Assembly (NCBI GenBank): GCA_041071465.1
Contig: CP163498.1
Coordinates: 4,854,001 to 4,918,000, forward strand
Origin: Pseudomonas putida
GTDB lineage: Bacteria; Pseudomonadota; Gammaproteobacteria; Pseudomonadales; Pseudomonadaceae
DNA: 64,000 nt
Direction of reading: 5' to 3'
Part shown: positions 34,133 through 42,318 of the stretch, in pieces
How positions within the stretch are numbered: position 1 is the first letter of the stretch
How the letters are laid out: every line of letters starts with the position of its first letter
Notes under the pieces: generated by a model
Told to the model about the DNA's origin: nothing
Databases searched by the model: none
Seen by the model: the letters and a program-made list of their open reading frames with translations, nothing else
Translations under genes and position numbers: made by a program

Positions 34133-37100
34133 CTAAAGCGGCAGATTGAAAAGGTCGCGTGGCGGGTGGGTGAGCCACTCCTCGCGCAGGGCTTGAGTCG
34201 TATCGATCACTGTCAAACGTCTCCAGAATTCCCTGCGGGCCTGATTCGGCTGCGACAGGAAGGGCTCTTGGTCGAGCAATGGCCGAAGGTCACGGCGAAA
34301 TTGCAGTGGCAAGCGTTGCCACAATTCGGCTTCTGCAGGGCCTGTGTTCTCGAAGAAGTCCAGGTAATCATCTTCGTTTACCATCAGATCGACACCGTGG
34401 GCGGTGTTGTAGGCATCGATTTGTGCCAATGCAGTCTGGCCCAGCCACTCGCTTTCAAGGCTCAGGGATTCAGCTACCGGGTGTGGAACATTGAACGCGG
34501 CAGGCAGTTGCTGGAACTGGTTGGATGTAAGGTCCAGCACCACAGGTTCACTGATGAGCTGCAGGCCCCGCGGCAATTCGGTGAGCGCACAACCGGACAG
34601 GAACACGGTCCTGAGCCCGGAAAGCCGACGCAGGTCGGGTGCCTGAAGCAGGGGGTTGTCAGTCAGATCGAGTATGCCTAGTTGGCTGAACTGGTTTAGC
34701 GTTCGTTGAGCCTGGCTATCCCAGGTAATGCGATTGCTGTCCAGGTCCAGCCAGAGTAGATGCTCGGGGCTGGTCAGTTCAGGTAGGCGCTGGAAGCGGC
34801 AATTGGTGAGAAACAGGCGCTTGAGGTTGGGGAAACGTTCGTGAAAATCAGCTGGGAGGTGGCTGAGCATCGGGTTGTCGTTAAGTGTGATGTGTTCGAT
34901 GTGGGTGAATTGATCGGGCAGGTAGAGTGTCGCCAGGTCCTCGTTGCGCAGGTCGAGGCCGGAAAGGTCAAGGCTGAAGAGTCGGCCAGTGCTTCCGAAT
35001 GGCAGCCAGGAAAGGCGGCGCCAGGCGTTGATGATCGGGCGCACTGCCAGGTGCCGCTGGTGCGGGCTTGATGGGTCGGGCCTTGCCCATTGCTGCAGGT
35101 TTTGCCGCAGAGCGCTCAGGTGCTGCTGGAGGTCTCGCAGTCGCTCGGTGGGTGTACGCATGTCATACAGGTCGTGGTCTTCCTGTTCATCGCCCAGCCA
35201 GTCGGCGAATTCCGCATCGGTGGCATCGGGGAAAATGCGGCGGTAAGCCGCTGCCAGAGAACCGGCCTGAAGCGGGGGCGCTGGCAACGGCTCCAGGGGG
35301 CGGCCGCCGCGTAGCCAGCCTTGTGTCGAGCGCCGCTGCAGAGGCGCTCCCCAGAGTCGCTGCGCCAGCACGGGCCTGTTTCTATCGACCCACGCCAGTA
35401 CGCGCTGGCGCACTACGCTGCCGTCGCTTCGTGCAATGCCGAGGGCTTCGCGCTGCACGCGTGGCAGCGCCTGCTCCACGGCACGGCACAGGTCCTCATC
35501 ACGCAGCGCGGGCGCCGGGCGCTCTCCCAGATCGGCCTCATAGCCTTCGGCCGTTTTGATCACCCGGCACAGGGTGGTGGCCTGCTCACTGCCGACGTAG
35601 TTCAACGTTGGGCCTTGCGGGCTTGCAGCGCGCAACTCAAGGCGTAGGTCAGCAGGCCATTCGGGCAGGGCGTCCAGTGCGCTGAACAGCAGGCGCTCAC
35701 TGTCAGCGCTGCACTGCGCAGGATGCAACAAGTCTTCCAACGCACGTACCAGCGGCAGCTCGCTGTGTGCCCGTTGGATCTGTTGGCCAATCGCTTTGGG
35801 GAGCTCGCCGTGCTCTTGCCAGGTGAGTGATTCAGTATCGTCCAGCCGTGCCAGCAACCGCCTGGCCAAGGCGGGAGACAGGCGTGGGTAGGCCGTAAGC
35901 AGCTGCTGCGTTGCGGGGGCGACTGCCGCGTCGCCGTTGTAGAGCTGGTCGAACAGACCCGGCGCTGCGTTTGCACCCATGCCTCGCACTTCGGTCCGTG
36001 CCGCCATGCGTTGCAGGGTGTCGAGCAATAGCGGCGGGGTTGGCTGGCCTTGCAGGTGCACCTGGCGCAAGCGTTCTGCGTCGATGCCGCAGATGCGTCC
36101 GGCCTGCTCCAGTTGCTGGGGTGTGAACGCTGCGAATGGCTCACCCAGGCGCCGCACGAGTGTTGCGAAAGGCCACTGGGCGGGCTGTTCATGCTGGCCG
36201 CGCCAGGCACCTTGCCCATTGTGTTCCAACGGTGGCTGCCAGGCATCCGCTGTGTCCGGGTGAATGATGCGCCATTGCTGCAGCGTGTTGTCGAAGTGCT
36301 GCTGGAAAAGATGGCCGTCCAGGCGGATGAATTGCTGGCCCTCGTGCAGGTACTGGCCTTGCGCATTGGGTTGCAGATGCTCTGGCAGCTCGATGCTACT
36401 GCGGTAAGGGGTCAGGTCCTGATTCCAGAGCTTGTAGCCCCCGTTGTTGCCGGGCACTTCCTGGAGGTTTTCCAGCAGCGGGCTGCCGAACAGTTTGGGG
36501 ACCACGCGGCCTGCCACGGCAAGGCCGCCTATGAGGCCCAGGTTCAGGCCGACGGCTTCCAGATGGCGCAGGGCAAGGTGGCGGTCGCCTTCCTCCCAAG
36601 CCTCGTAGCCTTCGAATACCTCGCCGAGCAACTGGCAAGCGGTGACGGCCAGCATCAAGGGGCCTGCCCCTGGTATGAAGAAGCCGGCAACGTTCAGTGC
36701 ATCCCAGCCAAGGCTTTCCCATTCTTCCAGGCGTTTGGTTCGAGCGTTGGCATCGGCCGTTGCGGTCGGTACCGCAAGCTGGCTGGCTTCATGCTTGAGG
36801 CGGGCCAGGTGCTGGTCCTGGTAGTAGCCGAACGGCTCTGCCGCGATCACCTGGTGCGTCGGGCGCAAGTCCACGTGCGCTGCACGCAGCCAGGGGCGGT
36901 CGAAGGCAGCGTTGCCGGAGGCGTCGAGGTTCTGTTGCAGCAGGTCGAGAAAGTGCGCGCGCTCATCCAGCCTGATGTAGGCGGTAAATGCCTGGCGCGC
37001 TGCGGGCTCCAGCAACAACGTCGCCAACGCTTCATGCACCGCTTCAAGGTCATGGCACTGGCGCAGCGCTGGGTCATGGCCAGGCAAGAACAGCGCAAGC

Positions 37101-37960
37101 CCCGCGTTGCCGACATCGATCAGCATCACTTCGTGCAGGATGCTGCCGAACAGCGCCAGCTGCCAGCACGTCACGTTGTCACCTTGCAACAGTCGCTCTA
37201 TTTCGTCACGAGCGTTGCCGCCAAGCAGGTGTCGCAGGTAGGCCAGGTCGGCCGCCAGCCGCAGGCTGTCTTGTTGCACGTGCATGGCTTGCGCGCGAAC
37301 GCCGGGTTGCCCTAAATGGTGTGTCAGATGGGCCTGGTAGGTGCCACCCAAGTCCAGTTCTCGACACAGTGTGGCGAAGGCTTCGGGACTAAGCGGCAAA
37401 CGATCTACCTGGTAGTGTTCGGACTTCAGTGGAAACTGCGCAGCCGGCACCTGCATGCCAAGGGGAGCGTACCCTTGAACCTGAATTGCCGTGACATGAA
37501 TGTTGTCCTTCAGCGCAATCGCGCTCTGGGAGGTAAATACTTCGTCATCGGCAAAGTTCTGCAGGGCCGCTTGTAACAAATTGTCGCGACGATGGCTGTA
37601 GAGATAGCGTAAGCCGACCCAGTGCCAGTTGCTTTCAACCCGCAGCAACTGGCTGTTGCGCAGTGGCGCGTGAAAACCATGTGCCGCAAGGCGGCCTTGC
37701 AGCAACGGTTCGGCGAATTCGGTGATCTGTGCGAGGCCCTTGAGTGAGCGGGCCAAGGCGGCTTGTGAGCGAACCCGGCGTGCCTGGCTGGCGTGCACTG
37801 CCTGGCGCAGGTCTGGGGCGGCATTGGCGAACCAGTCCTGCTCTTGCCAGGCATTAGCCTGGGTTTGCTGCAACGCGGCCCACTGTTTGGGTGTTGCCCG
37901 GTGGGCCCAATGGGGTAGTTGCGCCTTCAGCAGGGCTTGATGCGGAAGGTAATCAGGCAT
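34133..37960 (-). CDS. Very large DUF6543/leucine-rich-repeat protein (dermonecrotic-toxin-like)
   Basis: This is a 1275-residue protein without a Sec signal. The N-terminal ~400 residues resemble the DUF6543 (dermonecrotic/mcf-like toxin) region of Pseudomonas LRR proteins. A hydrophobic stretch (about 423-495, NVAGFFIPGAGPLMLAVTACQLL and LGLIGGLAVAGRVV) could insert in a membrane. Six or so leucine-rich repeats (about 994-1157) include LFSLDLSGLDL, LKRLFLTNCRFQRLP and LGILDLTDN. Relatives often end in a NEL ubiquitin-ligase domain; here only about 115 residues follow the repeats and I see no NEL-type catalytic Cys-Asp motif. AAAGGAG 8 nt before the chosen ATG fixes the start. Role unknown; effector-like or competitive toxin is inference. 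Confidence 0.72.
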   Translation of the reverse strand: MPDYLPHQALLKAQLPHWAHRATPKQWAALQQTQANAWQEQDWFANAAPDLRQAVHASQARRVRSQAALARSLKGLAQITEFAEPLLQGRLAAHGFHAPLRNSQLLRVESNWHWVGLRYLYSHRRDNLLQAALQNFADDEVFTSQSAIALKDNIHVTAIQVQGYAPLGMQVPAAQFPLKSEHYQVDRLPLSPEAFATLCRELDLGGTYQAHLTHHLGQPGVRAQAMHVQQDSLRLAADLAYLRHLLGGNARDEIERLLQGDNVTCWQLALFGSILHEVMLIDVGNAGLALFLPGHDPALRQCHDLEAVHEALATLLLEPAARQAFTAYIRLDERAHFLDLLQQNLDASGNAAFDRPWLRAAHVDLRPTHQVIAAEPFGYYQDQHLARLKHEASQLAVPTATADANARTKRLEEWESLGWDALNVAGFFIPGAGPLMLAVTACQLLGEVFEGYEAWEEGDRHLALRHLEAVGLNLGLIGGLAVAGRVVPKLFGSPLLENLQEVPGNNGGYKLWNQDLTPYRSSIELPEHLQPNAQGQYLHEGQQFIRLDGHLFQQHFDNTLQQWRIIHPDTADAWQPPLEHNGQGAWRGQHEQPAQWPFATLVRRLGEPFAAFTPQQLEQAGRICGIDAERLRQVHLQGQPTPPLLLDTLQRMAARTEVRGMGANAAPGLFDQLYNGDAAVAPATQQLLTAYPRLSPALARRLLARLDDTESLTWQEHGELPKAIGQQIQRAHSELPLVRALEDLLHPAQCSADSERLLFSALDALPEWPADLRLELRAASPQGPTLNYVGSEQATTLCRVIKTAEGYEADLGERPAPALRDEDLCRAVEQALPRVQREALGIARSDGSVVRQRVLAWVDRNRPVLAQRLWGAPLQRRSTQGWLRGGRPLEPLPAPPLQAGSLAAAYRRIFPDATDAEFADWLGDEQEDHDLYDMRTPTERLRDLQQHLSALRQNLQQWARPDPSSPHQRHLAVRPIINAWRRLSWLPFGSTGRLFSLDLSGLDLRNEDLATLYLPDQFTHIEHITLNDNPMLSHLPADFHERFPNLKRLFLTNCRFQRLPELTSPEHLLWLDLDSNRITWDSQAQRTLNQFSQLGILDLTDNPLLQAPDLRRLSGLRTVFLSGCALTELPRGLQLISEPVVLDLTSNQFQQLPAAFNVPHPVAESLSLESEWLGQTALAQIDAYNTAHGVDLMVNEDDYLDFFENTGPAEAELWQRLPLQFRRDLRPLLDQEPFLSQPNQARREFWRRLTVIDTTQALREEWLTHPPRDLFNLPL

Positions 37961-38283
37961 GGTGATGCTCCTTTTATGCAAAGAAGGCATCAAACGCTAA
38001 TTATCAATAGCCAAGTGGTAACGGAGTATCGTGCTTATCGGCACGCTTATAGCAAAGTTTCGCTGATGGAGGCTTTTAGAGCAGAAAATTTGACGCCATG
38101 AAACTTGATCTAAAGTCAGCGAAGAGCCGCTTGCCAAAGCCTTTCGGGGCATCTTAAATTGTTACTGAATGTGATAATAAAGTTGTAGGGCAAACTATAA
38201 AAATCAAAGCGTTAAGTGTTTTTGCTGCATTTTTCTCTCTTTACGCATGGCCATAGAGCACTTCAAAGGACGTCGAAGAAGAA
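37961..38283. other. AT-rich divergent intergenic region
   Basis: This 323-nt stretch has no gene and is much richer in A/T than its surroundings, especially 38030-38240 (for example AAATTGTTACTGAATGTGATAA). It separates the divergent LRR and GNAT genes. A TTGTAG...TATAAA-like -35/-10 pair near 38183-38205 points toward the GNAT gene. No terminator or RNA gene is evident. Confidence 0.6.
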
Positions 38284-39438
38284 ATGAAAGAGACCTTGAC
38301 AGCTGTGGCGCGAAAGCTCCTGTCGCCCTCCACGCGCTACGAAATGAGGCTGCTGGCCAGCAAAACGCGAGAAATGATGGCGCGTGCCTGTTTCTGGCGG
38401 TGGGAGGTTGCCAGGTTTCGGCCGCAGCAGGAGAGCCCGTACGAAATCCTCTACATCGGCCGCAAGCAGCAACGGGAAATGGCCAAGCTGCTGATCGGCG
38501 GCAAAGGCCAGGGCAGCGCATCGATCGTGGAGGGTGCAAATGCCACGGCGGCTGCCAACCATGTGGTGGTCATCAGCGAAATGCCGACCTCGGGGGCGCT
38601 GTCCGTGCCGCATTACCTGAGCGCCGTGGTGCCGCTGGGGCGACCACTGGATGACATCACGGCCCGCTACGACAGCGAACTGCGCCGCAGCATTCGCAAG
38701 AACCGGCCGCTGTATCACATGCGCCAAGCCCTCTCGGACGACGAAATCAGCATGGCCGACCGGGACCTGCTGCGCCCTTATGCCACGGCCAGGCAAGGCA
38801 TCCACGCCGCGCAGTTCCCTACCGAAGAGGTGTTCCGAATTGCCAAGAGCGTCGGCCGGCTCGACTTGATCATGCTGGGCGATGAAGTGATCGGCTGCCA
38901 CCTGGGGTGTGAAGTGGTACGCGGCGGCAAGCGTTACTGGAGCACCTTGCGCTTTGGCTATTGCGAGGCGGTGTTTTCCGATGCGAAGAAACTGCGCGAG
39001 GTGAATTCGATCACCACCTTCATGGCGCTTGAATGGGCACTGGAGCAGGGCTTCGATTACTACGACATCGGCCTGTGCCTGGCACGCCCGGACGACGGCC
39101 TGTTGAAATGGAAGCGCCGCCGGGGTGGTGATATCGACTCACTGGGTAACCATGCGTACCTGTTTGTCCGCCTGCCAAAGACCGGCACGGCGAAGTTTTT
39201 GTGGGACACGCCGATGTTCGCCGTCGAAGGCGACAAGCTCACGCTGCATCTGGGGTTGCCGGATGGGCCTAGCGATGAGGAAGTTGCCAGCCGTTACCAC
39301 GAAATGGTGTTTGGCGGCCTGCATAAGATTTATCTCTACGGTGGCAACGGTGCAGGTGAGCCGTTCGTGGAAACGTTGCGCAGCCGTTACGCAAGCCAGC
39401 AGTCACCGCCCACCATGGAAAGGGTCACATGCAACTGA
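38284..39438 (+). CDS. GNAT/FemAB-like acyltransferase
   Basis: This 384-residue cytoplasmic protein has, in its second half, the pattern of CelD/FemAB-type GNAT proteins: RRSIRKNR, a strand pair around DLIMLGDEVIGCHLGCEV, the helix segment INSITTFMALEWALEQGFDYYDIGLC (given here as INSITTFMALEWALE and QGFDYYDIGLC) and a late LLKWKRRRGG. Such proteins transfer acyl or aminoacyl groups to sugars or peptidoglycan precursors. The start follows AT-rich DNA with a weak AAGAAG ribosome-binding site. The next gene, a GT61 glycosyltransferase, is 73 nt away on the same strand, so a joint role in a surface glycan is likely but inferred. Confidence 0.65.
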   Translation: MKETLTAVARKLLSPSTRYEMRLLASKTREMMARACFWRWEVARFRPQQESPYEILYIGRKQQREMAKLLIGGKGQGSASIVEGANATAAANHVVVISEMPTSGALSVPHYLSAVVPLGRPLDDITARYDSELRRSIRKNRPLYHMRQALSDDEISMADRDLLRPYATARQGIHAAQFPTEEVFRIAKSVGRLDLIMLGDEVIGCHLGCEVVRGGKRYWSTLRFGYCEAVFSDAKKLREVNSITTFMALEWALEQGFDYYDIGLCLARPDDGLLKWKRRRGGDIDSLGNHAYLFVRLPKTGTAKFLWDTPMFAVEGDKLTLHLGLPDGPSDEEVASRYHEMVFGGLHKIYLYGGNGAGEPFVETLRSRYASQQSPPTMERVTCN

Positions 39439-39511
39439 GTGGCTGCCAGGGAGGCATTGATAGGGCGCCTTGCGCCAGGCTTCAGACTTCGTCATCAAGG
39501 GAGGACGCTTC

Positions 39512-40630
39512 ATGGGAGGCGATATCTCGCAGTTCAGTGCATCGCCCGCAGCCAAGCATCACACCTGGACCTTGGCCGCCTATCGCTACATGGCGCGCAA
39601 ACGCTTGGGCAAGAACACGGCCATCGACCTTAAAAGCATCGCCACCAAGAGCTGGGACATAGCCCCTGGCGAAGCCACGGTTTCGCCGCCAGCCATTTTT
39701 CTGCCCGGCCAGCTGGAACGGGTGACAGGCTGGGAAGGCAAGCGCTTCTACCCCTACGTGCACCCGGCACGCACCATGGAAGGCGGCGTCAATACGCTGC
39801 AAGGGCCAACCCGCGGCTACCTGATCAAGGATGTGTGGCTAATCGACGGGGCGTTGTACAAGGGCAAGGCCAGCCATTGGTTGTCACTGAAGCCAAGCAC
39901 CTTCCCGACCATCATCGTCGACAATGAGATCGACCGCGCGGCTATCTACTGCACGCAAAACGGCAACTCGTGGTTCGGCACCTGGCTGATGGAAGATTGC
40001 CCGACCTATGCGCTGGCTTGTAACGAAGGTATCCCGGTGACCACCGCACCTTCTGCCCGGTTTCCACTGTTTACTCAGGCACCGGCCTATGAGGAGTTGC
40101 TGGGTATGAAACCGCTGCGTTTGCGCAGTGCGTTCTTCCGTGAGCTGGTGCTGTTCGATGACCAGAGCAACAACCGCAGCCGGCATGCCCGCTATCGTGC
40201 GATGGGCGACAAGCTGCTTTCGCATGTGCCGCATGCGCAACATCCTGGGGTGTTCCTGCTGCGCGGTGGTGATGGCGACCTGCGCCTCTTGCGCAACGAG
40301 CTTGAGCTTGCCGAGCACTTGCGCGTTACCCGTGGTTTTCGCATCGTCAACCCGCTGAAGTCCGACCTGCCGAGTATTGTCGCTGCCTGCGCCGGTGCCC
40401 AAGTGGTGATCGGGGTAGAGGGCAGCCAGTTGGTGCACGGCGTGAATGTGCTGCAGGCAGGCGGTTGCCTGCTGACCTTGCAGCCACCTAACCGCTTTGT
40501 CAGTTACTACAAGTACCTGACGGACCGCGACCACCAGCATTTCGGTTTCGTGGTCGGCATACCCGAAGGTGACGGTTTTCGGATCGATATCGGCGAGGTA
40601 GAGCGCACACTGGACCTGTTCCCACGCTAA
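39512..40630 (+). CDS. Glycosyltransferase family 61 (DUF563) protein
   Basis: This 372-residue protein has the DUF563 core: early strand-turns IKDVWLIDGALYKGKA and GTWLMEDCPTYALA, the conserved RLRSAFFRELVLFDDQSNN region, FLLRGGDGDLRLLRNELEL (family consensus RR..RR.lLNE.EL), and IVAACAGAQVVIGVEGSQLVHG with the sugar-nucleotide-site Glu/His. GGGAGGA 6 nt upstream decides the ATG; a TTG 14 codons earlier has no such site. It is probably co-transcribed with the upstream acyltransferase gene. Family members xylosylate or build capsule and LPS; the acceptor is unknown. Confidence 0.82.
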   Translation: MGGDISQFSASPAAKHHTWTLAAYRYMARKRLGKNTAIDLKSIATKSWDIAPGEATVSPPAIFLPGQLERVTGWEGKRFYPYVHPARTMEGGVNTLQGPTRGYLIKDVWLIDGALYKGKASHWLSLKPSTFPTIIVDNEIDRAAIYCTQNGNSWFGTWLMEDCPTYALACNEGIPVTTAPSARFPLFTQAPAYEELLGMKPLRLRSAFFRELVLFDDQSNNRSRHARYRAMGDKLLSHVPHAQHPGVFLLRGGDGDLRLLRNELELAEHLRVTRGFRIVNPLKSDLPSIVAACAGAQVVIGVEGSQLVHGVNVLQAGGCLLTLQPPNRFVSYYKYLTDRDHQHFGFVVGIPEGDGFRIDIGEVERTLDLFPR

Positions 40631-40674
40631 GTGTGTAGTATTCGGGCACATGGCTGCGGCGGGCGAGGCGAAGG

Positions 40675-41457
40675 ATGATCGAGGTATCACGGTTCTGGCG
40701 CGACCCGGCGCTGCCGTTCGTCGAAGCCCGAAGGGTAGGGGACGGGCGCAAGGTGTGTTACGCCGCGCACGCCCACGAAAGCTTCTCCATCGGGGTGATC
40801 ACGGGTGGGCGCAGCACCTACCTTAACGCCGGTCAGGGTGTCGAGGTGACGGCGGGGACCACGGTGCTGATGAACCCGGGTGTGGTGCATACCTGCAACC
40901 CTGTTGCCGGGGAGCCGTGGTCCTACCTGATGCTGTTCGTCGACCAGCCTTGGTTGCAGGCCTTGGGGTTTGCCTTGCCGGCGCAGACCTGGAGCCGTTC
41001 GCCGCTGTTGTACCAGCGGCTTTTGCAAACCTTCGCCGACCTGTTCGATACCCGTCTGCCAGATCGCGAAGCGCGCCTGGCGGCTTTCTTCAGCGGATTG
41101 CCGGAATTACTGGGTGGCAGTGCCCCTGTGAGTGACGAGGGCAACCCTCGACTGCAGGCGGCGGCAGCATTCATACGCGCCCACCGCAGTGACGCGTTGA
41201 GCCTCGAGGACATCTGCGCGGCCTGCGGCCTGTCACGCTCCTACCTGATTCGTGCGTTCCGCCAACATTTCGGCCTGACCCCGCATGGCTATCTGCTCGA
41301 CCAGCGCGTGCAGCTGGCCAGGGCGCGGCTGCGGCAAGGCCGGGCGATTGCCGAAGTGGCACAGGAGGCCGGGTTTGCCGACCAGGCGCATTTGCAGCGG
41401 GCATTCAAGCAGCAACTGGCGGCGACACCAGGGCATTATCGCAATGCGCTTGGCTGA
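40675..41457 (+). CDS. AraC-family transcriptional regulator
   Basis: This 260-residue protein has an N-terminal cupin-like sensing domain (HAHESFSIGVITGG, AGTTVLMNPGVVHTCNP) and a C-terminal pair of helix-turn-helix units (LSLEDICAACGLSRSYLIRAFRQHFGL and AIAEVAQEAGFADQAHLQRAFKQ, each the AraC/XylS signature). The closing phrase ATPGHYRNAL is typical. It is convergent with and overlaps by 22 nt a LysE exporter gene. AraC-LysE pairs of this kind are common in pseudomonads, where the regulator usually governs the exporter; the arrangement here is convergent, so control is plausible but unproven. Confidence 0.9.
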   Translation: MIEVSRFWRDPALPFVEARRVGDGRKVCYAAHAHESFSIGVITGGRSTYLNAGQGVEVTAGTTVLMNPGVVHTCNPVAGEPWSYLMLFVDQPWLQALGFALPAQTWSRSPLLYQRLLQTFADLFDTRLPDREARLAAFFSGLPELLGGSAPVSDEGNPRLQAAAAFIRAHRSDALSLEDICAACGLSRSYLIRAFRQHFGLTPHGYLLDQRVQLARARLRQGRAIAEVAQEAGFADQAHLQRAFKQQLAATPGHYRNALG

Positions 41458-42035
41458 ATGATCAGGTAAACCGCACTGGCAATCAGCAACACGGCCAACC
41501 CTCGGTTCAGCAGGCGCATATGCCGTGGATTGCCCAGATACCGCCGAATCACGCTCCCGGCCCACGCCCAGCAGGCCACCGAGATGAAACAGATTGGCCC
41601 ATAGATCCAGGCGAACAGCCACAGCAGGTGCTGTTCACCGCCGGTGTAGGCGCCCACGCCGGCGACTGCTGCCAACCAGGCTTTGGGGTTGAGCCACTGC
41701 ATTACCGCGCCCTGCCAGGCTGAAGGGGCCATGGTCGGGTGTTCGCTGCCCAGGTTGCCATCGTCACTGGCCAGTTTCCACGCCATGTACAGCAGAAATG
41801 CCACACCGCTCCAGTGCAACAGCAGGCCCAGCAAAGGCCAGCGCAACATCAGCTGATGCACGCCCAGCCCGACCAGCACCAGCAGCAGGCAAAAGCCCAG
41901 CGTGGCGCCGGCCACATGTGCCAGGCTGGCGCGCAGGCCGTGGCGGGCACCGCTGCCTAGTGCGACGATGTTGACCGGGCCGGGGGAAATCGAGGCCGCC
42001 AAGGCGAAGGCGGCCATTGACAAGGACAGGCTCAT
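41436..42035 (-). CDS. LysE/RhtB-family amino-acid exporter
   Basis: This 199-residue inner-membrane protein has the family N terminus MSLSLSMAAFALAASISPGPVNIVALGSGARHGLRASLAHVAGATLGF (recognised by SPGPVN and the G-A-R-H-G pattern). Five to six hydrophobic helices and the mid-protein WLNPKAWLAAVAGVGAY motif complete the match. It probably exports an amino acid or analogue by proton antiport. The 3' end overlaps the convergent AraC gene by 22 nt. Confidence 0.9.
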   Translation of the reverse strand: MSLSLSMAAFALAASISPGPVNIVALGSGARHGLRASLAHVAGATLGFCLLLVLVGLGVHQLMLRWPLLGLLLHWSGVAFLLYMAWKLASDDGNLGSEHPTMAPSAWQGAVMQWLNPKAWLAAVAGVGAYTGGEQHLLWLFAWIYGPICFISVACWAWAGSVIRRYLGNPRHMRLLNRGLAVLLIASAVYLIIQPSALR

Positions 42036-42228
42036 GAGGGAAATCCGAATGGCTGAAGGAGGGCTTCATCCTCGGGCATCCGCTTGCAGAGGTATTGAAC
42101 AAAAGTACCCTCTCCACAACTGGAAGCGTGCAGTGCAGAGGTGTTACAGGTTTTGTAATAGTTTTGCGCTACTAGAGAAACCTGCTGTGCTTGTAGCATC
42201 ATCCTCCCAATTTGTTATCAAGGTCTAT

Positions 42229-42318
42229 ATGAGCACCTTCGCGGAGCCCCCCAGTTTTCGGCCGTTTCGGCCATCCTTTCCCTGTCCTTGTGACGCCTTC
42301 CTCGTGAGTACCCGCTAA
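42229..42318 (+). CDS. Short upstream open frame overlapping the TerC gene start
   Basis: This is a 29-codon frame with AAGG 5 nt before its ATG. Its TAA shares its last A with the ATG of the TerC gene (TAATG). The TerC gene has no good Shine-Dalgarno of its own, so ribosomes ending this frame could reinitiate there. The peptide is rich in Pro, Phe and Arg ([11 protein letters not shown]) with no known relatives that I recognise. It may be a chance frame, or an upstream extension of the regulatory leader; whether it is translated is inference. Confidence 0.35.
   Translation: MSTFAEPPSFRPFRPSFPCPCDAFLVSTR

Noticed and set aside
41436..42035. Extending the LysE gene upstream
   Set aside because: The family N terminus (SLSMAAFALAASISPGPVN) starts at the annotated ATG. 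Nothing upstream resembles LysE.
42036..42317. yybP-ykoY manganese riboswitch before the TerC gene
   Set aside because: TerC genes often have one, but I could not find its conserved GGGGAGTAG-type core or paired stems here.
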